Shown here piece after piece: positions 50,658 through 59,194 of a stretch of DNA of 64,000 bases. The translations under genes and the position numbers were made by a program. How positions within the stretch are numbered: position 1 is the first letter of the stretch; each line of letters starts with the position of its first letter. The DNA lies in the NCBI RefSeq assembly GCF_900112175.1, contig NZ_FOYT01000001.1, positions 744,001 through 808,000 on the forward strand, given 5' to 3'. Origin of the DNA: Halogeometricum rufum (lineage in GTDB: Archaea > Halobacteriota > Halobacteria > Halobacteriales > Haloferacaceae). The notes under the pieces are model-generated. The model was given only the letters and a program-made list of their open reading frames with translations, did no database searches and was not told the DNA's origin.

Positions 50658-52139
50658 ATGCCTTCACTTAGCAGACGTGCGCTCCTGAAGGGAGTCGCGG
50701 GAAGCACAGTCGCCCTCGGTGCGATGGGTACCGCCAGCGCCGACGACGGCCGAGACCAGTTCGTCGTGACGGCCGGCGGAAACGGCGTCCGACGGAGACT
50801 CGAACGCGCGGGCGGCGAAGTCGTCGCCTCCATCGCGGACGACTCGGTTCACCTGGTCCTCGCGGAGTCGCAGTCCGCACTCGAAGGCGTCGGCGGCGTG
50901 AGCGCCGTCGAACCGAACGAGGGCTACCGACTGCTCGGGCCAGCGGAGACGGGGACGACGGCATCGACGGACGACGCGCTCGCCGACAAGCAGTGGGACA
51001 AACACGACGACACGACCGGCGCGTTCGAGGCGCACGACGCCGCGACGGGGGCCGATAGACGGGTCGCCGTCATCGACACCGGTATCGAACCCGACCACCC
51101 GGACGTGAACGCGGAGATGTCCGCGGGGAAACTGTTCCGCTCGGACGGCGCGTCGAGTCCGGACGGCAGTCCGACCGTCCCCGGCGACGAGGAAGTCGAG
51201 GTCCGCCTGCCTCCGTCGGGCGACACCATCGCGCCGTACACCTATCTCGGTGAACCGCAGACGAAGATGCGACGGGCCGCGGACGACGTGGACTCGCACG
51301 GCACCCACTGCGCCGGCATCGCGACGGGGAGCAACGCCGGTACGACCGGAATCGCCGGGATGGCGCCGGACGCGAAGGCCGTCCCGCTTCGGGTGTTCTA
51401 CTGGAAGGCGCTGTCGGGCTACCCGTACGACGAGGACGGCGACGGCGAGGAGGAGTCGGTCACCGTCACGACCCTGTGGACGACGGACTTCGACATCCTG
51501 AGCGCCATCGACTACGCGGGCGAGATAGGCGCGGACGCGGCGAACATGAGCCTCGGTGGCGGCGTCGTCAAGGGGTCCGCGCACAAGTCCGGCGACCACG
51601 TCGCCTACCAGACGGTCGTCCAGCGGGCCGTTCAGCGCGGTACCGTGGTCACCGCCAGTGCCGGCAACGCGTCCTCGAACCTCCAGCAGGGCGGCTACTA
51701 CACCCTGCCGAACAGCGTCCCCGGCGCGATGAGCGTCACGGCGACGGGGCCGACCAACGAACTGGCGTTCTACTCGAACTTCGGCACCAGCGACATCGAC
51801 GTCGGTGCGCCCGGCGGCGGCTACGAGACACTGGAGAAGACGCTCGCCACGGACACCGACTGGCCGTTCCCCACCAACCTCGTCCTCTCGTCGGTGCCGG
51901 CCGACCTGAACGACGGAAAACAGTACGACTGGTACGCCGGCACGTCGATGGCCGCCCCGCAGGTGGCCGGCCTCGTCGCACTCGTCCGCGAAGTCGCGCC
52001 CGGACTGAGCGCGAAGCAGGTTCAGAACGTCATCGAGCGGACTGCACGGTTCAGTAGCGGCAAGAGTAGTCCGACCATCGGCGCCGGCGTCGTCTACGCG
52101 CCCGACGCAGTCGCGGAAGCCGAGCGCTTCTCGAAGTAG
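50658..52139 (+). CDS. Tat-exported subtilisin-like serine protease (halolysin type)
   Basis: 493 residues. A twin-arginine signal (SRRALLKGVAGSTVALGAM) and an I9-type propeptide (residues ~35-95) precede the S8 domain. Catalytic residues are the Asp in VAVIDTGIEPDHPD, His in SHGTHCAG and Ser in GTSMAAPQVAG, with the oxyanion Asn in TASAGNASS. A ~60-residue acidic insertion lies between the Asp and His blocks. No C-terminal extension as in classical halolysins. Secreted protease; ACTTTACTAGG at 50624-50634 is a TATA-like promoter. Confidence 0.95.
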   Translation: MPSLSRRALLKGVAGSTVALGAMGTASADDGRDQFVVTAGGNGVRRRLERAGGEVVASIADDSVHLVLAESQSALEGVGGVSAVEPNEGYRLLGPAETGTTASTDDALADKQWDKHDDTTGAFEAHDAATGADRRVAVIDTGIEPDHPDVNAEMSAGKLFRSDGASSPDGSPTVPGDEEVEVRLPPSGDTIAPYTYLGEPQTKMRRAADDVDSHGTHCAGIATGSNAGTTGIAGMAPDAKAVPLRVFYWKALSGYPYDEDGDGEEESVTVTTLWTTDFDILSAIDYAGEIGADAANMSLGGGVVKGSAHKSGDHVAYQTVVQRAVQRGTVVTASAGNASSNLQQGGYYTLPNSVPGAMSVTATGPTNELAFYSNFGTSDIDVGAPGGGYETLEKTLATDTDWPFPTNLVLSSVPADLNDGKQYDWYAGTSMAAPQVAGLVALVREVAPGLSAKQVQNVIERTARFSSGKSSPTIGAGVVYAPDAVAEAERFSK

Positions 52140-52150
52140 CGAGGGCGCTC

Positions 52151-52200
52151 CGGCGTCTCGTTCTCGCGTCCGGCGTCACGTTCTCGCGTCCGGCGTCTCG
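52151..52200. repeat. 20-base tandem repeat, about 2.5 copies
   Basis: TTCTCGCGTCCGGCGTCACG (52161-52180) is repeated as TTCTCGCGTCCGGCGTCTCG (52181-52200), and the last ten bases of a further copy precede it. It lies in the non-coding gap just after the protease stop. Confidence 0.7.
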
Positions 52201-52363
52201 AGCCCGGTCGGAAACCGAGCGACACCCGGCCTCGACCGTTCCGACCGACGTCCCGCCGTCTCTAGATACCTAGACCGCCTCCGCTTCGACGCCCCGGAGT
52301 ATCGAGCGACTGGTTCCACCACGTGCGCTCCCCTCCGTCCAGATGCGGTTGGAGGAACGACCG

Positions 52364-52900
52364 ATGTTCGACCACGACACAGACGAGACGGTTTCGAGGC
52401 GCAGCGTGCTCAGAACGATCGGCGGTATCGCCGCCGGAACGACGATGCTGACGACGGCCGGCCGCGGGAGCGCCGAGACGGAGGAGGGACTCCGGATGGA
52501 GGTCCGCGAGCGGACCGCGGAGTACCTCGCCGTCGAGGTGTCGTTCCCGAGCGACACCTTCTCGGGCGACGAGGAGTTCCCGGACGACACGTTCGGCGAG
52601 GAGGCGTTCCCGGACGGCGTCTTCCTCGGCCACGCCGACCAGTTCGTGGTCCGCGAGGGCGGCGAGTGGGTGTCGCTCCCCGAGGAGACGGACCGACTCG
52701 CGCGTCCCGCCCACGCCGAGCGGATCAACGAACGGGGCGAGTGGCCGAAACGGTACGCGATGTACTTCACCGCCGCCAGCGTCGACGAGTTCCCGGAGGC
52801 GGACGGGGAGCACCGACTCGGACTCGGCGCGTTCGCAGAGCGGACCATCCCCGGCACCGAGTGGGACACCGCCGTCTGTCCCGGCCATCGGGACTACTAA
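52364..52900 (+). CDS. Tat-exported protein of unknown function
   Basis: 178 residues. The twin-arginine signal VSRRSVLRTIGGIAAGTTML is followed by a small acidic domain with internal near-repeats (FPSDTFSGDEEFPDDTFGEEAFPDG, quoted in part as DTFSGDEEFPDDTFGEE). A Shine-Dalgarno GGAGG eight bases before the ATG at 52364 decides this start over the ATG at 52343 and is unusual in this mostly leaderless genome. No family recognised. Confidence 0.72.
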   Translation: MFDHDTDETVSRRSVLRTIGGIAAGTTMLTTAGRGSAETEEGLRMEVRERTAEYLAVEVSFPSDTFSGDEEFPDDTFGEEAFPDGVFLGHADQFVVREGGEWVSLPEETDRLARPAHAERINERGEWPKRYAMYFTAASVDEFPEADGEHRLGLGAFAERTIPGTEWDTAVCPGHRDY

Positions 52901-53005
52901 ATTCGTCGGGACTCGACCCGAACCCCCGTCGACGCTCCGTCGAAGCCCTCCGGAGCGAACCCGTGCGGTCACGCTCGTCGTTCGGGAGCCCCTTCGGCAG
53001 CCGCC

Positions 53006-53575
53006 TCAGCCCCCGCGGGAGATGGCCGTGAACGTCTCGACCATCTCCTCGAAGTTCTCCGTGGAGACGGCCAGCTCCTCGCGGAGTTCGTCGCTCCGGC
53101 GGCGCATCCGGACGTACTCGCTCGCCTCCGCCAGTTGCTCGGGCGAGCGCTCCGATTCGAGAACGGCGAGTTTGGCGGTGAGACTGAAGAACTCCGTCAG
53201 CGGATCGTCGTAGGAGGCGGCTTCGAGCTGCTGGTCCACCGCGGCGAACAGGTCCTCCTTGCCGATCGGTTTGCAGAGGTAGTCGTCGAACGGCATGTCG
53301 GCGATACCGAACCCCGGGTCGATAGCGGTCACCATGATGACGCGGCAGTCGTATCCTCGGTCCCGGAGTTCCCGCAGCACCTCGTCGCCGGAGAACGGCA
53401 TCCGCCGGTCCAACAACACCACGTCGACCGCGTCGTCCATCGCCGTCAGCGCCTCCTCGCCCCCGTACGCCGTCCGCACGTCACCGTACCGCTGACGCAG
53501 TCTGAGCGCGTACGCGTCGGTCACCTCCCGCTCGTCGTCCACCACCAGAACGGTTCCGTCTCTCGCCTGTGCCAT
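53006..53575 (-). CDS. Response regulator with receiver and HalX domain
   Basis: 189 residues. Receiver domain: D13-D14, phospho-acceptor D56 in VVLLDRRMP, T83, K102. The HalX domain follows (residues ~125-189, LTEFFSLTAKLAVLESE onward), a helical haloarchaeal output of unknown mechanism. It is divergent from the membrane histidine kinase at 53697, a likely cognate partner. ATG at 53575 with TATA-like CTATAAC upstream. Confidence 0.9.
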   Translation of the reverse strand: MAQARDGTVLVVDDEREVTDAYALRLRQRYGDVRTAYGGEEALTAMDDAVDVVLLDRRMPFSGDEVLRELRDRGYDCRVIMVTAIDPGFGIADMPFDDYLCKPIGKEDLFAAVDQQLEAASYDDPLTEFFSLTAKLAVLESERSPEQLAEASEYVRMRRRSDELREELAVSTENFEEMVETFTAISRGG

Positions 53576-53667
53576 GCTACCACTGCCCGAACAAAGGTTG
53601 GTCGGTATCCGTGTTATAGCTTCGTGCGGGGCGTCCCGACGACCGGTCGACGCCGCGCCACGAACGC

Positions 53668-53686
53668 TTATCACGTGGTTTGATAA
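53668..53686 (+). promoter_or_regulatory. 6-7-6 inverted repeat at the histidine kinase promoter
   Basis: TTATCA-7-TGATAA is a perfect inverted repeat overlapping the TATA-like region, 11-29 bases before the ATG at 53697. Possibly the operator of the kinase/response-regulator pair. Confidence 0.45.
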
Positions 53687-53696
53687 CGAATGACGT

Positions 53697-55409
53697 ATGA
53701 GGCTGCGGACGAAGTTCGCCGTCGCGTTCGTCGTCGTCACGCTCGTGTTGAGCGCCTCGGTCGTCGCGGCCGTCGAGTTCTACAAGCGCGACGCCGTCGG
53801 CGAGTCGCGCGCGGACGTCGACGAGACGGCGACGCGCGTGGCCGACCAGATAGACGCCTCGATCCGGGACCGACGCGACTACGTTGGACTCGTCGCCTCT
53901 CGGCCGCAGGCGCGCCAGTTCGACGGCGACGGTCGGTTCCTCGAGGCGTTCCTCGCCAACTCCCGATTTTACGCCGCGCAGGTCGTCGCCGCCAACGGCA
54001 CCGTCGTCGACTTCCGGGGCGACGTCACGGACGCACAGCGCTCGGCCGTCCTCGGGTCGGATCGGAGCGACGCCGCGTACGTCGAGGCGGCACTCGAGGG
54101 CCGGACGTACGTCGGCGAGGCCGAACGTCTCGACGGCACCGACGAGTACGTCCTCGTGTTCGCCGCGCCGATATTCGAACGGGGAGCGGTGAAAGGCGTC
54201 CTCGCGGGTGCGATCTACCTCGACACCCGGACGACGTTCGACGCGTTGCCACCCCTCGACACCAGCAGACAGACGGTGACCGTCGTCGACGACGGGGCGG
54301 AACTCCACGGCGGGGACCGCCGCTTCGAATCGTCCGTCGAGGGCGTCGCGACCGTCGAATCGACGGGGTGGACGGTGACCGTCTCGCAGGACCGGTCGGC
54401 GCTTGACGCCAGACTGCGCACGCTGGCGCTGTTTCAGGCCGGCCAGTTGGGGCTCGTCGTGCTGGTGATGGCCGGGTTCGGCTACTGGCAGTACGCCACG
54501 AGCCTCCGACAGACCGACCGACTGCTCGACGCGTTCGCCGACCTCGGCGCGGGCGACTACGACCGGTCGGTGTCGCTCCGCGGCGGCGCCGAGTGGGAAC
54601 AGATCGGCGACGGGTTCAACGACCTCGCGTCGACGCTTCGAGCGCGCGAAGCCGCCCTCCGCGAGCGAACGCAGCGGCTCGAAGTGATGTACCGCGTCCT
54701 CCGACACAACCTGCGGAACCAGTTGACGGTCGTCCTGACCTACGCCGAGGTCGTCGCGGACGTCGCCGCCGACGACCGGGTAGCCGGAGCGGGCCGGTCG
54801 ATTCTCGACGCCGGCCGGACGCTCGCCAACCTCAGCGACCGCGTCAGACAGATCGAGACCGCCCTCGAAGCCGACCAGTCGCCGACCCGCGTCGAGGTGG
54901 TCGGCGTCGTCTCCGACGTCGTCACGGACCTCCGAGAGTCGTATCCGACCGTCGAACTCGAGGCGTCGCTGCCCGACGCCGCGCCGGCCGTCGCCCTGCC
55001 GTCGCTCCGACTCGCCGTCGAGAACGTCTGCGAGAACGCCTGCGAACACAACGACGCCGACGACCCGCGGGTGGACGTGTCCGTCTCGACCGTCAGTCGG
55101 TCGCCGGCGGAGGCCGTCGCGGACGACTGCGCCGACGCCGGTTCGCAGTGGGTTCGCGTCGCGGTCACCGACAACGGTCCCGGCATCCCCGAACAGGAAC
55201 GCAGAGCGATCCGCGAGGGCAGAGAGACCGCCCTCGAACACGCGAGCAGCCTCGGCCTCTGGCTGACCTACTGGATCGTCGACGGGTCGGGCGGCGACCT
55301 GCGGTTCGCGGACGCCGACCCCCGCGGCACGACGGTCGAACTGCTCCTCCCGGCGGCCGGGTCGGCCGCCGGCGCGCCGTCACCCGCGTCGACGCGCGGC
55401 GAGCAGTGA
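53697..55409 (+). CDS. Membrane sensor histidine kinase with extracellular sensor and HAMP domain
   Basis: 570 residues. Transmembrane helix 1 (residues 5-27), an extracytoplasmic sensor of ~220 residues resembling a Cache-type domain, transmembrane helix 2 (~245-265), HAMP, then the kinase: phospho-histidine H337 in VLRHNLRNQLTV, N box ENVCENACEHN and G1 DNGPGIPE. The ATPase end is RGTTVELLLP. A short Ser/Ala tail overlaps the convergent gene by 30 bases. Probably senses an extracellular signal and phosphorylates the HalX regulator upstream. Confidence 0.92.
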   Translation: MRLRTKFAVAFVVVTLVLSASVVAAVEFYKRDAVGESRADVDETATRVADQIDASIRDRRDYVGLVASRPQARQFDGDGRFLEAFLANSRFYAAQVVAANGTVVDFRGDVTDAQRSAVLGSDRSDAAYVEAALEGRTYVGEAERLDGTDEYVLVFAAPIFERGAVKGVLAGAIYLDTRTTFDALPPLDTSRQTVTVVDDGAELHGGDRRFESSVEGVATVESTGWTVTVSQDRSALDARLRTLALFQAGQLGLVVLVMAGFGYWQYATSLRQTDRLLDAFADLGAGDYDRSVSLRGGAEWEQIGDGFNDLASTLRAREAALRERTQRLEVMYRVLRHNLRNQLTVVLTYAEVVADVAADDRVAGAGRSILDAGRTLANLSDRVRQIETALEADQSPTRVEVVGVVSDVVTDLRESYPTVELEASLPDAAPAVALPSLRLAVENVCENACEHNDADDPRVDVSVSTVSRSPAEAVADDCADAGSQWVRVAVTDNGPGIPEQERRAIREGRETALEHASSLGLWLTYWIVDGSGGDLRFADADPRGTTVELLLPAAGSAAGAPSPASTRGEQ

Positions 55410-56762
55410 GGCCACGGCGAGGACGGCCAGCCCGGCCGCCGGGAATCCGAACCCCGGGACCGACTCGCCGGTGTCCGCGGCGCCCGCTTCGGTCGTCTCG
55501 CTCGGCGCGGCGGCGGCCGCCGTGGTCGCCGCCGATTCGACCGTGACGGTGCCGACGAACCGCTCGTTGACGAACACCTCGTAGGTCCCCGGTTCGCCGA
55601 ACGAGCGCTCGAACGTCGCCTGTCGGGACCCGTTCGGCGCGATGGACAGTTCCCGGCGGTCGACCACCTCGTCGCCGAGGAGCAACGCCACCGCGTAGGT
55701 GCCGTCCGCGCCGCCGACGTTCCGCACGCGGACGAACACCTCCGTTCCCTCGTCGGTGCGAATCCGCGTGACGGTCACGACGGCGTCCGTGATGCGGAAC
55801 CGCGCCTGCTTGACGCCCGTCGCGAAGTCCGACAGCCCCGGCGCGCGAGCCTCGAAGAAGTGGTGCGTGTCGCCCGCGCCGACGACCCGCGTCGGGAGTT
55901 CGGTCCACGTTCCGTTCACGTGCCGGTAGAGGGCGACGTCCTCGGGGTCGGTCTCGTTTCCGGCCAGCACGTCCCGTCGCACGCGGAACCGCACCGTGAC
56001 GTTCCGGACGTTCTCGTTGGCGATGCTGTGCCGGACGCGGAGATATCCGGCCGACTCGGTCCCGTCGGCGAGGGCGAACGCGGGCACGTCGGCGAACCGG
56101 CTCTCGTTCGTGGCGACGCTGAGCGTGACGTTCCCGTCGCGTTCGGGAGTGAACGACAGCGCGTCGATGGCGAACCGGTCGTCGCGCGTCAGCGGCCACG
56201 AGAGGTTGAGCGACTGCGTCGTGTTCGCCTCGGCGTTCCGGACGCTCGCGTTCACCAGCGTCTTCGTCGCCAGCACGCGCGACGGCGACACGTCGGCGAC
56301 GGTCCGGGTGTTCGTGAGCCACACGTTCCGCTGCGGTTCGTCGGGGTCGTCGCTCATCACGTGCACGGTGGCGAACCGGGGGCGGCCGTCACCGCCCGCG
56401 AACGAGACGGAGACGTTCAGACGCTCGCCCGGGTCGAGCGTGACCGGGCCGTCGAACCCGGTGTCGAAGGACGACCGGTCGGGACCGACGACGACCACCG
56501 ATCGGACCGTCAGGGTGGCGTCGCCGACGTTACCGACGGTGAGCGTCCGTTCGGCCGACGAGCGCTCGTTCGGAAACCGGAGCGTCACCGGCCGGACGAC
56601 GACGTCCGGCGCCGCCGCCTGCGCTTGCTCGACGGAGTCGGCCTCGTCGACGGCGTCGACGTTGCCGGACGCCGCGGGCCGTGTCCCCGCGACGACCGGC
56701 GCGACCATCGCCGAGGCGACGAGCATCGCGACGACTGCCCACGCAGGAACGTTCGGTCTCAT
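55380..56762 (-). CDS. Surface protein with PGF-pre-PGF-type domain and PGF-CTERM anchor
   Basis: 460 residues. A Sec signal peptide (AVVAMLVASAMVAPVVAG) is followed by repeated beta-sandwich modules (VVVRPVTLRFPNERSSAERT, a CARDB/abnormal-spindle-like module; then FRVRRDVLAGNETDPEDVAL typical of PGF-pre-PGF proteins), many N-x-T/S sites, a Thr/Ala linker and SVPGFGFPAAGLAVLAVASLL-ARRRG. The PGF-CTERM tail is cut by archaeosortase A and the protein attached to membrane lipid. It probably belongs to the S-layer-associated surface proteins. Confidence 0.88.
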   Translation of the reverse strand: MRPNVPAWAVVAMLVASAMVAPVVAGTRPAASGNVDAVDEADSVEQAQAAAPDVVVRPVTLRFPNERSSAERTLTVGNVGDATLTVRSVVVVGPDRSSFDTGFDGPVTLDPGERLNVSVSFAGGDGRPRFATVHVMSDDPDEPQRNVWLTNTRTVADVSPSRVLATKTLVNASVRNAEANTTQSLNLSWPLTRDDRFAIDALSFTPERDGNVTLSVATNESRFADVPAFALADGTESAGYLRVRHSIANENVRNVTVRFRVRRDVLAGNETDPEDVALYRHVNGTWTELPTRVVGAGDTHHFFEARAPGLSDFATGVKQARFRITDAVVTVTRIRTDEGTEVFVRVRNVGGADGTYAVALLLGDEVVDRRELSIAPNGSRQATFERSFGEPGTYEVFVNERFVGTVTVESAATTAAAAAPSETTEAGAADTGESVPGFGFPAAGLAVLAVASLLAARRRG

Positions 56763-56835
56763 CGTCGGTCCTCACAGTGTGTGGTACGAAGTAACACAGT
56801 ATAGAAGTTGACGGTGAGAGCGTCCCGCGACGAAC

Positions 56836-57147
56836 TCAGTACGGGTCCATGTCTTGACCGAGTGCGTAGGGGTCCATGTCTTGACCGAGTGCGCTCACGG
56901 GCACCGGTGCCTGCTGTGCGGACGGGCTCACCGAGACGTTGTCGATGGGGAACGCGAGGAACGTCGCGTTGTCGATGGGGAACGCGAACACCTGTACTCC
57001 GTCGACTGCGGCCGTATCGACGCCGACCGTGCCGGCCTGCGTCGCGACCGGTGCGAGACCGAGTGTGCCGACCAGACCGCCCGCGAGGACGATACCGGCC
57101 AGCAGGAGTTTGACTTCGATTCCATCGGCGATGTGGGCGTCTTCCAT
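56836..57147 (-). CDS. Small exported protein with internal peptide repeats
   Basis: 103 residues from ATG 57147 (two further ATGs lie just upstream at 57153 and 57150). A hydrophobic segment (VKLLLAGIVLAGGLVGTLGL) is followed by a mature part with two repeated units: FPIDNATFLAFPIDN and, at the very C-terminus, ALGQDMDPYALGQDMDPY. These correspond to 27-base and 30-base DNA repeats. It precedes the PGF-CTERM protein gene on the same strand by 73 bases. Function unknown; possibly a small secreted or surface peptide. Confidence 0.62.
   Translation of the reverse strand: MEDAHIADGIEVKLLLAGIVLAGGLVGTLGLAPVATQAGTVGVDTAAVDGVQVFAFPIDNATFLAFPIDNVSVSPSAQQAPVPVSALGQDMDPYALGQDMDPY
56839..56892. repeat. 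Two 27-base direct repeats inside a coding region
   Basis: TACGGGTCCATGTCTTGACC continuing through GAGTGCG (56839-56865) is followed by TAGGGGTCCATGTCTTGACC through GAGTGCG (56866-56892), with one base different. Each encodes ALGQDMDPY on the minus strand. Confidence 0.85.
56937..56987. repeat. 21-base direct repeat, period 30 bases, inside a coding region
   Basis: CGTTGTCGATGGGGAACGCG followed by A occurs at 56937-56957 and again at 56967-56987. Both copies encode the FPIDN peptide of the same small exported protein. Confidence 0.85.
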
Positions 57148-57352
57148 CATCACAGGTAGCCGTCGGACCGGTGCGACGATGGCGATAGACGCTCAGTATG
57201 CGGGGCGGCGGCCGAACGACCGACCCGGAGTATCTAGAGGCGCCCCGCCGTCGCCTCGTCCCGATAGTTCGCAACGGGTTCCACGGGAGAGGCGGTGCGA
57301 CTGACAACTGTCGTTCACCGGGCGGACGCCCGGAGACGGACGGTGACCACAG

Positions 57353-57514
57353 ATGACTTCGACCAACGACGGACCCGAACCGACCGACTCGCACCGCACT
57401 GCCGACCGAACCGGCCTCCTCCACGCGGCGGAGGGCGTCGTCATCTACGACCGAGAGAACCCCTCGGGGTGGATCCAGTCCGCCGACGCCGTCTCGCTGG
57501 CGGACCGGTGCTGA
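57353..57514 (+). CDS. Small protein, probably DUF7331 family
   Basis: 53 residues from ATG 57353. The core EGVVIYDRENPSGWIQSADAV fits a widespread family of tiny haloarchaeal proteins with a conserved YDR-N--AWIQSD motif. The N-terminal half is polar and disordered. Function unknown. It is 66 bases upstream of the PAS-GAF regulator gene on the same strand. Confidence 0.6.
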   Translation: MTSTNDGPEPTDSHRTADRTGLLHAAEGVVIYDRENPSGWIQSADAVSLADRC

Positions 57515-57550
57515 TACTTCGACGCACGTCCCCGACCTCCCGTGCGAACC

Positions 57551-57564
57551 TTAACGTATGTTAA
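57551..57564 (+). promoter_or_regulatory. TTAAC inverted repeat at the promoter of the PAS-GAF-Bat gene
   Basis: TTAAC-GTAT-GTTAA is a perfect 5-4-5 inverted repeat, 17-30 bases before the ATG at 57581, in the TATA box position. It could be the TATA element itself or an operator overlapping it. Confidence 0.5.
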
Positions 57565-57580
57565 CGAACATCACGACACT

Positions 57581-59194
57581 ATGGACGACGTTCTCGACGG
57601 CATCGGCGGGGGGGTGATGGTCGTCGACGCCGACTGGCGCGTCACGAGAGCGAACGAGGCTGCGGCCGGACTGTTCGGTCGCGCAGACGCGAACCTGGTC
57701 GGTGCCGACGTCCGCGACGCGTTCCCGGAGTCGGTCGAATCGACCTTCGCGGGTCACTTCGGGGGCGCGGACGCGTCGCCGTCGGCCGTCGCCTTCGAGG
57801 ACTACTTTCCGGCGCTCGAGACGTGGCTCGCCGTCCGGACGGCCCCGGTCGACGACGGCATGGTCGTCTCCCTCCGCGACGTCACCGAACGGCGGCGGCT
57901 GGAGCGGACGCTGGCCGACCGTGAGGCCGAACTGGAGCGACTCAATCGAATCAACGCAATCATCCAGGAGATAATCCGGGAACTGGTGGGGGCGACCACC
58001 CGCGAGGAGATAGAGGAGACGGTCTGTGAACGACTGGCGGCGAGCGACCTCTACGAGTTCACGTGGGTCGGCGAGCGCGAGGCGACGAGCGACCGGGTCG
58101 CCAGCCGAACCGCCGCCGGCGACTCCGACGGACTCCTCGAACTCGTCGACGACGACTCGCCCGACGCGCCCGAGACGCCCGAGCGCGCGGTCCTGCGCTC
58201 GGGGGAGACGCGCATCGTCCGCCGACTCGTCGAGGACGAGGCGGTGCCGGAGTCGGTCCGGCGCGTGGCGTTCGCCCGCGGGTTGCAGTCGGCCATCGCC
58301 GTCCCTCTCCGCTACGGAACCACGACGTACGGCGTCCTCGGCGTGTACGCGACTCGTCCGGACGCGTTCAGCGACCGTGAACGCGAGAGCTTGGAGACGC
58401 TCGGCGTCGCCACCGGGTTCGTCATCAACGCCGCCCGGCAGCGCAACCTCCTCCTGTCGGACACCGTCGTCGAACTGACGTTCCGCGTGACCGACGCGGC
58501 GGACGTTCTCGTCGCCGCGTCGGCGCGGTTCGACTGCTCGCTCTCGGTCGCCGGCGTCGTCCCCCTCGGCGAGGGAACGCTCCTCTGCTACGTCGCGGTT
58601 CGGGACGCCGACCCGCGAGCGGTCCTCGACGCCGCGGCGTCCCGAGACGGCGTCGAGGGCGGCCGCCTGGTCCACGAGACCGGCGACGACGAGGACGCGC
58701 AGGGGGGGCTCTTCGAGGTGACGCTGACGGACGCGTCCCCGTTGCTGTCGCTGACGGAACTCGGCGCGACGGTCCGGACGGCGACGTTCGAGGACGGGGC
58801 CGGCCGACTGGTCGCGGAGGTCGCACCCGACGAGGACGTCAGAGCCGTCGTCGAGGCCGTGAGCGCGTCGTTCGTCGGGACCGAACTCCTCGCCAAGCGG
58901 GAGCGCCACCGGTCGGTCGAGACCGCACAGGAGTTCCGGAGTTCGCTCCACGAGCGCCTCACGGCCCGGCAGCGGACCGCCCTGCGCGTCGCCTACCACG
59001 GGGGCTACTTCCAGTCTCCCAGGGACAGCACGGCCGAGGAACTGGCCGACGGACTTGGCATCTCCTCGTCCACGCTGCACTACCACCTGCGTGCCGCGCA
59101 GTGGAAACTGGTCGACGCGTTCCTGCGGGGGGACGACTCGGAGCGACGCCGCGGCGAGACGGCCGAGTGGCACGGCGGGTCGGAGGCGCGATGA
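57581..59194 (+). CDS. PAS-GAF sensor with Bat-type HTH output (bacterio-opsin activator family)
   Basis: 537 residues. PAS (about 1-110, GVMVVDADWRVTRANEAA), a coiled linker, GAF (about 125-290, SAIAVPLRYGTTTYGVLGV), a Bat-associated domain and a C-terminal HTH_10 (LTARQRTALRVAYHGGYF; LADGLGISSSTLHYHLRAAQ). Such proteins respond to redox or light and activate transcription. The ATG at 57581 is chosen by its spacing to the promoter. It is coupled (ATGA) to the histidine kinase that follows. Confidence 0.9.
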   Translation: MDDVLDGIGGGVMVVDADWRVTRANEAAAGLFGRADANLVGADVRDAFPESVESTFAGHFGGADASPSAVAFEDYFPALETWLAVRTAPVDDGMVVSLRDVTERRRLERTLADREAELERLNRINAIIQEIIRELVGATTREEIEETVCERLAASDLYEFTWVGEREATSDRVASRTAAGDSDGLLELVDDDSPDAPETPERAVLRSGETRIVRRLVEDEAVPESVRRVAFARGLQSAIAVPLRYGTTTYGVLGVYATRPDAFSDRERESLETLGVATGFVINAARQRNLLLSDTVVELTFRVTDAADVLVAASARFDCSLSVAGVVPLGEGTLLCYVAVRDADPRAVLDAAASRDGVEGGRLVHETGDDEDAQGGLFEVTLTDASPLLSLTELGATVRTATFEDGAGRLVAEVAPDEDVRAVVEAVSASFVGTELLAKRERHRSVETAQEFRSSLHERLTARQRTALRVAYHGGYFQSPRDSTAEELADGLGISSSTLHYHLRAAQWKLVDAFLRGDDSERRRGETAEWHGGSEAR

